Source: Burkholderiaceae bacterium
GTDB lineage: Bacteria; Pseudomonadota; Gammaproteobacteria; Burkholderiales; Burkholderiaceae_C
Direction: 5' to 3'
DNA length: 64,000 bases
Assembly (NCBI GenBank): GCA_023150375.1
Contig: JAKLLA010000010.1
Span: forward strand, 1-64,000
Below are positions 58,467 to 64,000 of this stretch, piece after piece (position 1 is the stretch's first letter; each line of letters opens with the position of its first letter). The translations under genes and the position numbers were made by a program. The notes below the pieces were generated by a model. The model saw nothing but the letters and a program-made list of their open reading frames with translations, was not told where the DNA came from and did no database searches.

Positions 58467-59276
58467 TCAGGCCAGCCAGCGCTTGCGGCGCTTGTAGGAC
58501 TTCACGTCCTTGAAGCTCTTGCGGTCGCCGCCGCCCATGCCGAGGTAGAACTCCTTGACGTCCTCGTTCTCGCGCAGCGCCTTGGCCTCGCCGTCCATCA
58601 CGATGCGGCCGTTCTCGAGGATGTAGCCGTAGTCGCTGTAGCGCAGCGCGATGTTGGTGTTCTGCTCGGCCAGCAGGAAGGTGACCCGTTCCTTGGTGTT
58701 CAGGTCCTTCACGATCTCGAACACTTCCTCGACGATCTGCGGCGCCAGGCCCATCGAGGGTTCGTCGAGCAGCACCATCTTCGGGTTGCACATCAGCGCG
58801 CGGCCGATCGCGCACATCTGCTGTTCGCCGCCCGAGGTGTAGGCCGCCTGGCTGCTGCGGCGGGTCTTCAGGCGCGGGAAGTAGTTGTAGACCTTCTCCA
58901 GCGTCTGTGCCACTGCGGCCTTGCCGTCGCGGCGGGTGTAGGCGCCGGTCATCAGGTTTTCCTCGATGGTCAGGTGGGCGAAGCAATGCCGTCCTTCCAT
59001 CACCTGCACCACACCGCGCTCGACCATGTCGGAGGTGCTGAGCTTCTCGATGCGCTCGCCGCGCAGCTCGATGCTGCCCTTGGTGACTTCACCGCGTTCG
59101 CCGGCGAGCAGGTTGCTCACCGCGCGCAGGGTGGTGGTCTTGCCGGCGCCGTTGCCGCCGAGCAGGGCGACCACCTTGCCTTCGGGCACCTGCAGGCTCA
59201 CGCCCTTGAGCACCAGGATCACGTGGTTGTAGATGACCTCGATGCCGTTGACGTTCAGGAGGGTGTTCTGGCTCAT
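58467..59276 (-). CDS. livF: Branched-chain-type ABC transporter ATPase LivF
   Basis: This 269-residue ATPase has Walker A LLGGNGAGKTTTLRAV, signature YTSGGEQQMCAIGRALM and Walker B MVLLDEPSMGLAPQIVEE, with FLLAEQNTNIALRYSD as the His-loop-equivalent region. The basic C-terminal tail (RKSFKDVKSYKRRKRW) is typical of LivF proteins in Burkholderiales operons that include CoA ligases. It acts with LivG, the two permeases and the binding protein to import an amino acid or related carboxylate. It is separated from the binding protein gene by a 187-base spacer with two hairpins. Confidence 0.92.
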   Translation of the reverse strand: MSQNTLLNVNGIEVIYNHVILVLKGVSLQVPEGKVVALLGGNGAGKTTTLRAVSNLLAGERGEVTKGSIELRGERIEKLSTSDMVERGVVQVMEGRHCFAHLTIEENLMTGAYTRRDGKAAVAQTLEKVYNYFPRLKTRRSSQAAYTSGGEQQMCAIGRALMCNPKMVLLDEPSMGLAPQIVEEVFEIVKDLNTKERVTFLLAEQNTNIALRYSDYGYILENGRIVMDGEAKALRENEDVKEFYLGMGGGDRKSFKDVKSYKRRKRWLA

Positions 59277-59394
59277 GGGGGGACCTCGTGATGCTGCCGA
59301 TGCATCGCTCTTCGAAGCACGGCGCGCCGTGTTTGGAGGAGCGCAGGGGCGGGTGGGGGGGCTGGGAGCGTCGACCGCGTCGCAGCCCCCCGAC

Positions 59395-59456
59395 GGTCCG
59401 GCCTGCAGGCCGGACCGGTTCGTCCGGCAGGAAAGGGTCCTCAGGACTCTTTCCTG
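59395..59456. other. Two hairpins between the binding-protein gene and livF
   Basis: A perfect 22-nt palindrome (GGTCCGGCCTG and its complement) spans 59395-59416. A 13-bp stem with one G-T pair and a 3-base loop spans 59428-59456 (arms CAGGAAAGGGTCC and GGACTCTTTCCTG). They sit just downstream of the binding-protein stop (59464) on the minus strand and may act as an intercistronic terminator or mRNA-stability element. The rest of the 187-base spacer shows nothing clear. Confidence 0.75.
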
Positions 59457-59463
59457 TCCGGTC

Positions 59464-60801
59464 TCACCCCTTGCAGTCCTCGGGAGTGCGGCGGGTCAGC
59501 TTCTTCTCGGCGCCGTACTTCTCGGCCGAGGCCTTCACCAGCGGACGGATGATCTGGTCGTCGGCCTGCAGCCAGTCGGAGGCCCAGACGAACTTCTTGC
59601 CGTCCCAGGTGTGCACGCGGGCCCAGTTGGCGCCCAGGTGGTCGGCGCAGCTGGTGGAGACCGGGCGCATCACGCCCTTGAAGCCCAGCGCATCGAGCTT
59701 GGCCTGGGTCAGGTTCAGGTTCTCGTAGCCCCAGCGTGCCTGCTCGCCGGTCATGACCTTGCCCTTGCCGTACTTCTCCTGCGCGGCGCGTACGCCTTCG
59801 GTGGCCAGCATCGCGCCAACCACGCCACGCATGTACAGCACGCTGCCGACTTCCTCCTTCGGACCGCTACCCTGGCCCTTGGCGTGCACCTTCTCGAGGA
59901 TTTCCTTGACCACTGCGGACTGCGGCTCGGCACCGTGCTGCATCATCACCGCGCTGTAGCCCTTGGCGGCTTCGCCGACGTCACGCAGATCCGGCTCGGC
60001 GCCCGACCACCAGGTGCCGAACATCTTCTCGCGCGGATAGCCGGTGGCCACGGCCTCCTTGATGGCGGTCGGGGTCATCACGCCCCAGGTCTGCATGACC
60101 ACGAAGTCGGGGCGCTGCTGGCGCACCTGCAGCCAGATGGCCTTCTGCTCCACACCCGGAGCCGGCACCGGCAGCAGCTGCAGCTCGAAGCCGTGCATCT
60201 TCGAGCGCTCCTGCACGATCGGCAGCAGCTCCTTGCCGAAGGCCGAGTCGTGGTAGACCACGGCGATCTTCTTGCCCTTGAGCTTGTCCCAGCCGCCTTC
60301 CTTCTTCGCGATGTGCTGCAGCAGCGCATCGCCGGCCAGCCAGTAGTGGCCGATGAGCGGGAAGTTCCACTTGAACATGTTGCCGTCGGCGGTGTCGCTG
60401 CGGCCATAGCCCGAGGTGATCAGCGGAATCTTGTCGGCCGGCACCTTGTCGGTGAGCGCGAAAGTGATGCCGGTGGACAGGGGCTGGAACACCGTGGCGC
60501 CGCCGTGCTTGCCCTTCAGACGCTCGTAGCACTCCACGCCGCGGTCGGTGGCATAGGCGGTCTCGCACTCCTCGACCAGGGTCATGACGCCGTTGATGCC
60601 GCCGCGGGCATTGACCAGCTTCATGTAGTCGTTGTGGCCGTTCGCCCAGGGCGTGGCGTTGGGCGCCACCGGACCGGTGCGGCCGGACAGCACCGGGAAG
60701 AACTGCTGCTTGGCCTGCGCGAACGCGGCCGGCGCGGTCAGGAGCGTGCCGGCACCGGCGGCCGCCAGGGTTGCGGCGAGGGCCAGGGACTTCAGTTTCA
60801 T
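59464..60801 (-). CDS. Branched-chain-type ABC transporter substrate-binding protein
   Basis: This 445-residue periplasmic binding protein has the signal peptide MKLKSLALAATLAAAGAGTL ... AFAQ. The type I periplasmic-binding fold shows FFPVLSGRTGPVAPNATPW, GKKIAVVYHDSAFGKELLPI and WWSGAEPDLRDVGEAAKGYS. It is larger than LivK (about 370 aa) and belongs to the set found in CoA-ligase-linked liv operons; Trp/Tyr-rich stretches near residues 270-290 may suit a larger or aromatic ligand. Two adjacent ligases support a carboxylic acid as ligand. The 120-base gap upstream to livM holds a further hairpin. Confidence 0.9.
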   Translation of the reverse strand: MKLKSLALAATLAAAGAGTLLTAPAAFAQAKQQFFPVLSGRTGPVAPNATPWANGHNDYMKLVNARGGINGVMTLVEECETAYATDRGVECYERLKGKHGGATVFQPLSTGITFALTDKVPADKIPLITSGYGRSDTADGNMFKWNFPLIGHYWLAGDALLQHIAKKEGGWDKLKGKKIAVVYHDSAFGKELLPIVQERSKMHGFELQLLPVPAPGVEQKAIWLQVRQQRPDFVVMQTWGVMTPTAIKEAVATGYPREKMFGTWWSGAEPDLRDVGEAAKGYSAVMMQHGAEPQSAVVKEILEKVHAKGQGSGPKEEVGSVLYMRGVVGAMLATEGVRAAQEKYGKGKVMTGEQARWGYENLNLTQAKLDALGFKGVMRPVSTSCADHLGANWARVHTWDGKKFVWASDWLQADDQIIRPLVKASAEKYGAEKKLTRRTPEDCKG

Positions 60802-60890
60802 GTCTGCCTCCAGGATGAACAGTGCACTCGACGGTGCGGGGTGAGAACTCGGGAAACGCTTCGGCGTGCGCCGGTGAGGACCGGGTCTAC

Positions 60891-60908
60891 CCGGGGACGA
60901 CGCCCCGG
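60891..60908. other. Hairpin between livM and the binding-protein gene
   Basis: CCGGGG (60891-60896) pairs with CCCCGG (60903-60908) around ACGACG, 14 bases after the livM stop on the minus strand. No U-tract follows. It may moderate read-through between the permease genes and the highly expressed binding-protein gene. Confidence 0.5.
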
Positions 60909-60921
60909 TGGCCCGCAGGAC

Positions 60922-61998
60922 TCAGTGGGGGAAGGGCCACAGGCGCAGCTTTTCCTTGCCGATGGACCACAGCCGGGCCAGGCCATGCGGCTCGACGATC
61001 AGGAAGAAGACGATCAGGCCGCCGAAGATCATCAGCTCGGTGTGCGCAATCGCCGCGGTGCTGATCGTCACGCCGGCCAGCTCGCCCAGCGCGGGCAACA
61101 GCTGGTTCAGGATGATCGGCAGGATCACGATGAAGGCCGCGCCGAAGAAGCTGCCCATGATCGAGCCCAGGCCGCCGATGATCACCATGAACAGCAGGCG
61201 GAACGACAGGTCGATCGAGAAGGCCGCCGGCTCCCAGGAGCCCAGGTGCACGAAACCCCACATTGCGCCGGCCACGCCGACGATGAAGGAGCTGACCGCA
61301 AAGGCGGTGAGCTTGGCGTACACCGGGCGGATGCCGATCACCGAGGCGGCCACATCCATGTCGCGCATGGCCATCCATTCGCGGCCGATGTGGCTGCGCA
61401 CCAGATTCTTGGCAGCCAGCGCGAACACCACGACGAAGGCCAGGCAGAACAGGTATCGGGCCGTCGGCGAGGTCAGGTCCAGGCCCAGCACGCGCAGGTC
61501 GGCCACCGACACCGTGCCCGAGGTGCTGTTGTTGGTGAACCAGCTCACCCGCAGGAAGGCCCAGTCGAAGAAGAACTGCGCCGCCAGCGTGGCCACGGCC
61601 AGGTACAGCCCCTTGATGCGCAGCGACGGGATGCCGAAGAGCACACCGGCTGCCGCCGAGCACACCCCGCCCAGCAGGATCGCGATCACCGGCGAGAGGC
61701 CCTCGACGCGCACGAAGAAGTTGTAGGCCGCGTAGGCGCCCACCGCCATGAAGGCGCCGGTGCCCAGCGAGATCTGGCCGCAGTAGCCCACCAGGATGTT
61801 CAACCCCAGGGCCGCCAGCGACATGATCAGGAAGGGGATCAGGATGGCGCGGAACATGTACTCGTCGGCCAGCAGCGGCACGCCGAGCACCGCGAAGGCC
61901 ACCAGCAGCGCGATGCCGAAGCGGTCCTGCGCGATCGGGAAGATCTGCTGGTCGCGCTGGTAGCTGGTCTTGAACTGGCCGTTTTCACGATAGAGCAT
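60922..61998 (-). CDS. livM: Branched-chain-type ABC transporter permease LivM
   Basis: This 358-residue permease has the typical N-terminal tail MLYRENGQFKTSYQRDQQIF, then about eight to nine membrane helices (AILIPFLIMSLAALGLNILV, GYCGQISLGTGAFMAVGAYA, FCLAFVVVFALAAKNLV). The cytoplasmic coupling loop is GREWMAMRDMDVAASVIGIR, with VIIGGLGSIMGSFFGAAFIV near the end. It partners with LivH. The 101-base gap to livH carries an intergenic hairpin element. Confidence 0.92.
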   Translation of the reverse strand: MLYRENGQFKTSYQRDQQIFPIAQDRFGIALLVAFAVLGVPLLADEYMFRAILIPFLIMSLAALGLNILVGYCGQISLGTGAFMAVGAYAAYNFFVRVEGLSPVIAILLGGVCSAAAGVLFGIPSLRIKGLYLAVATLAAQFFFDWAFLRVSWFTNNSTSGTVSVADLRVLGLDLTSPTARYLFCLAFVVVFALAAKNLVRSHIGREWMAMRDMDVAASVIGIRPVYAKLTAFAVSSFIVGVAGAMWGFVHLGSWEPAAFSIDLSFRLLFMVIIGGLGSIMGSFFGAAFIVILPIILNQLLPALGELAGVTISTAAIAHTELMIFGGLIVFFLIVEPHGLARLWSIGKEKLRLWPFPH

Positions 61999-62060
61999 GG
62001 TATGTCTCGCTGAAACTTAGTCGCGAAGGCCGGCCGCCGGGCCGCCCCAAGGCCGGCGCT

Positions 62061-62099
62061 CCCCCTTGGGGGGGCGCGAACGAAGTGAGCTGGGGGGCT
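62061..62099. repeat. Intergenic hairpin element between livH and livM (copy 2)
   Basis: CCCCCTTGGGGG (62061-62072) is followed by GCGCGAACGAAGTGAGC and a GGGGGG run that ends at the livH stop, matching the layout of the element at 58426-58466. A second GC-rich palindrome (GGCCGGCC-type) lies just upstream at about 62030-62058. Confidence 0.7.
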
Positions 62100-63029
62100 T
62101 CATACACGGTCGATGATCTTCTCGCCGAACAGGCCCTGCGGCCGAACGAGGAGGACGAACAGCACCAGCACGTAGCCGAACCAGATCTCGATGCCGCCGC
62201 CCAGCATCGGGCCGATGAACACCTCGGAGAGCTTCTCGCCCACACCGATGATCAGCCCGCCGATGATGGCGCCGGGCACCGAGGTCAGCCCGCCCAGGAT
62301 CACCACCGGCAGCGCCTTGAGCGCCACCAGCGACAGCGAGAACTGCACGCCCAGCTTGCTGCCCCAGATCACGCCGGCCACCAGGGCGACGAAGCCGGCG
62401 ACCGACCAGACGATCACCCAGATCCGGTTGAGCGGAATGCCGATGGACTGGGCGGCCTGGTGGTCGTCGGCCACTGCGCGCAGCGCCCGGCCGGTGGAGG
62501 TGTACTGGAAGAACAGCGACAGCACCACCACCAGTGCGGCGGCGATCACCGCGGCGTAGAGGTCTTCCTTGTTCACCAGGATGCCGCCCTGGAAGGTGCT
62601 CTCCAGCAGGAACATCGGGTCCTTGGGCAGACCGATGTCGATCTTGTAGATCTCGCTGCCGAACAGGGTCTGGCCGAAGCCGTCCAGGAAGTAGGTGATG
62701 CCCAGCGTGGCCATCAGCAGCGTGATGCCCTCCTGGTTGACCAGCTTGCCCAGCACGAGCCTCTCGATGGCCCAGGCCACCACCACCATCAGCGCCATCG
62801 CGGCCGTGAAGGCCAGCAGGTTGCCCAGCAGCTTGCTCTCGAAGCCCAGCAGGGCCGGGAACCACTCGGAGAAACGCGCCATGGCCAGTGCCGCGAACAG
62901 CACCATGGCCCCCTGGGCGAAATTGAACACGCCGCTGGCCTTGAAGATCAGCACGAAGCCGAGCGCCACCAGCGAGTACAGCATGCCCGTCATCAGGCCG
63001 CCGATCAGTGCTTCGATGAAGAATCCCAT
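62100..63029 (-). CDS. livH: Branched-chain-type ABC transporter permease LivH
   Basis: This 309-residue permease begins GFFIEALIGGLMTGMLYSLV, the common LivH start, followed by VALGFVLIFKASGVFNFAQG and seven or more further membrane segments (LLAFTAAMALMVVVAWAIER, AAVIAAALVVVLSLFFQYTS). The coupling loop is RALRAVADDHQAAQSIGIPL, and VVILGGLTSVPGAIIGGLII occurs near residue 245. It lies 14 bases after livG. Confidence 0.92.
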   Translation of the reverse strand: MGFFIEALIGGLMTGMLYSLVALGFVLIFKASGVFNFAQGAMVLFAALAMARFSEWFPALLGFESKLLGNLLAFTAAMALMVVVAWAIERLVLGKLVNQEGITLLMATLGITYFLDGFGQTLFGSEIYKIDIGLPKDPMFLLESTFQGGILVNKEDLYAAVIAAALVVVLSLFFQYTSTGRALRAVADDHQAAQSIGIPLNRIWVIVWSVAGFVALVAGVIWGSKLGVQFSLSLVALKALPVVILGGLTSVPGAIIGGLIIGVGEKLSEVFIGPMLGGGIEIWFGYVLVLFVLLVRPQGLFGEKIIDRV

Positions 63030-63043
63030 GTCGCGATCCCTGT

Positions 63044-63832
63044 TCAGTGGCTGGTGCCGAGATAGGCACTGATCACGTCTTCATTGCTGCGCACCTCGTC
63101 GGGGGTGCCGTCGCCGATCTTCTTGCCGTAGTCCAGCACCACCACGCGGTCGGAGATGTCCATCACCACGCCCATGTCGTGCTCGATCAGCACGATCGTG
63201 GTGCCGAACTCGTCGTTCACATCCAGGATGAAGCGACACATGTCCTGCTTCTCCTCGACGTTCATGCCGGCCATCGGTTCGTCCAGCAGCAGCACCTGCG
63301 GCTCCATCGCCAGCGCGCGGCCCAGGTCGACGCGCTTCTGCAGGCCGTAGGGCAGACGACCCACCGGGGTCTTGCGGAAGGCCTGGATCTCCAGGAAGTC
63401 GATGATGTGCTCGACGAAGGCGCGGTGCTCGCACTCCTCGCGCTCGGCCGGGCCCCAGCGCAGCGCCTGCAGGAAGAGGTTGCTCTTCATCTTCAGGTTG
63501 CGCCCGGTCATGATGTTGTCGATCACGCTCATGCCCTTGAACAGCGCCAGGTTCTGGAAGGTGCGCGCCACCCCCATCTCGGCGACCTGGCGGCTGTTCA
63601 TGTGGCTGAAGGTCTGGCCGCGGAAGGTGATCTTGCCTTCCTGCGGGGTGTAGACCCCGTTGATGCAGTTGAGCATCGAACTCTTGCCGGCACCGTTCGG
63701 GCCGATGATGGCGCGGATCTCGTGCTCGCGGACGTTGAAGCTGATGTCGGTCAGCGCCTTCACGCCACCGAAGCGCAGGCTGATGTTCTGGACGTCGAGG
63801 ATGACGTCGCCGATCTTCTTTCCGTCGCTCAT
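63044..63832 (-). CDS. livG: Branched-chain-type ABC transporter ATPase LivG
   Basis: This 262-residue ATPase has Walker A AIIGPNGAGKSSMLNC, the Q-loop VARTFQNLALFKGMSV, signature RLPYGLQKRVDLGRAL (variant of LSGGQ) and Walker B LLLDEPMAGMNVEEKQ, with the switch His in VLIEHDMGVVMDI. The C-terminal end DVISAYLGTSH is family-typical. The ATG at 63832 overlaps the stop of the upstream ligase gene (ATGA). Confidence 0.93.
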   Translation of the reverse strand: MSDGKKIGDVILDVQNISLRFGGVKALTDISFNVREHEIRAIIGPNGAGKSSMLNCINGVYTPQEGKITFRGQTFSHMNSRQVAEMGVARTFQNLALFKGMSVIDNIMTGRNLKMKSNLFLQALRWGPAEREECEHRAFVEHIIDFLEIQAFRKTPVGRLPYGLQKRVDLGRALAMEPQVLLLDEPMAGMNVEEKQDMCRFILDVNDEFGTTIVLIEHDMGVVMDISDRVVVLDYGKKIGDGTPDEVRSNEDVISAYLGTSH

Positions 63833-64000
63833 GCTGCAGCCCCCTTCACGGCCGGGAAGGTCTTGGCGTCGACGATCTTCAGCGTGGCCGAGACGCTGCC
63901 GCTGCGCCCGTCCTCGAACTTCACCGCGGTCTCGATGAACTGCTCGGACTTGCCGCCGTACATCGCGTCGACCAGCACCTTGTACTTGTCGTTGATGAAG
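63829..64000 (-). CDS. AMP-dependent acyl-CoA ligase, C-terminal end only
   Basis: The frame is open to the window edge; the start lies beyond 64000. The 56 visible C-terminal residues read FINDKYKVLVDAMYGGKSEQ, then VKFEDGRSGSVSATLKIVDA, ending KGAAA. This resembles the C-terminus of long-chain-fatty-acid/AMP-binding ligases that precede livG in Burkholderiales operons. The 4-base overlap with livG shows it is the same transcription unit. Too little is visible to judge substrate. Confidence 0.6.
   Translation of the reverse strand, partial: FINDKYKVLVDAMYGGKSEQFIETAVKFEDGRSGSVSATLKIVDAKTFPAVKGAAA

Noticed and set aside
59233-62013. A 926-codon open frame on the plus strand over livF, the binding protein and livM
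   Set aside because: Antisense to three well-conserved transport genes; low-complexity Gln/His/Arg composition and no domain.
1-64000. tRNA genes, phage or transposon genes
   Set aside because: No cloverleaf, transposase, integrase or terminal inverted repeats were recognised on either strand, although a short tRNA could be missed without a dedicated search.

Overview
The window looks like a chromosomal segment of a high-GC betaproteobacterium, most likely Burkholderiales of the Rubrivivax/Leptothrix/Sphaerotilus kind. This is inferred from the strong G/C third-position bias, the rplM-rpsI / DUF6776-like / bactofilin / erpA / anmK / M23 peptidase / tyrS neighbourhood, a TctC-type binding protein, and a branched-chain ABC transporter operon with built-in CoA-ligase genes. 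No rRNA, tRNA, CRISPR array, integrase or insertion sequence was seen, and no stretch over 300 bases lacks a gene.

Region 1 (1-34.6 kb) is a cell-surface polysaccharide locus. It opens with the C-terminus of an RTX-type secreted protein. Three glycosyltransferases (+) follow, then an SGNH lipoprotein (-), a methyltransferase (+), and a long, tightly packed leftward set. That set holds an alpha/beta-hydrolase-like TPR protein, a GT2 enzyme, two FkbM-type methyltransferases, two polysaccharide pyruvyl transferase-like proteins, two giant multi-module glycosyltransferases (1208 and 1230 aa), a secreted beta-helix protein, two long coiled-coil proteins (776 and 804 aa) and the export genes kpsD-kpsE-kpsT-kpsM. 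Many junctions are ATGA-type overlaps. The locus probably builds, decorates (methyl, pyruvyl), terminates and exports a capsule-like glycan by an ABC-transporter route. The FkbM-like coiled-coil protein is a candidate chain-length ruler and is the most interesting object here.

Region 2 (34.7-46.9 kb) is a purine uptake and catabolism island. xdhA-xdhB-xdhC (xanthine dehydrogenase and its maturation factor) runs left. Divergent from it is a LysR regulator overlapping guaD (guanine deaminase), then an ABC ATPase, two permeases and a BMP-family lipoprotein. Together they would import purines or nucleosides, deaminate guanine to xanthine and oxidise it to urate.

Region 3 (47.0-55.4 kb) is housekeeping: rplM, rpsI, a DUF6776-like membrane protein, bactofilin, erpA, anmK (which appears to need a CTG start), an M23 peptidase, tyrS, a cation diffusion facilitator and dtd.

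Region 4 (55.4-64.0 kb) has a tandem structured repeat, a TctC-type solute-binding protein, and a leftward liv-type operon. Its order is (partial AMP-ligase)-livG-livH-livM-binding protein-livF-small conserved protein-PaaK-like ligase, with hairpin-rich spacers. Its substrate is probably a carboxylic acid that is then activated to a CoA thioester.
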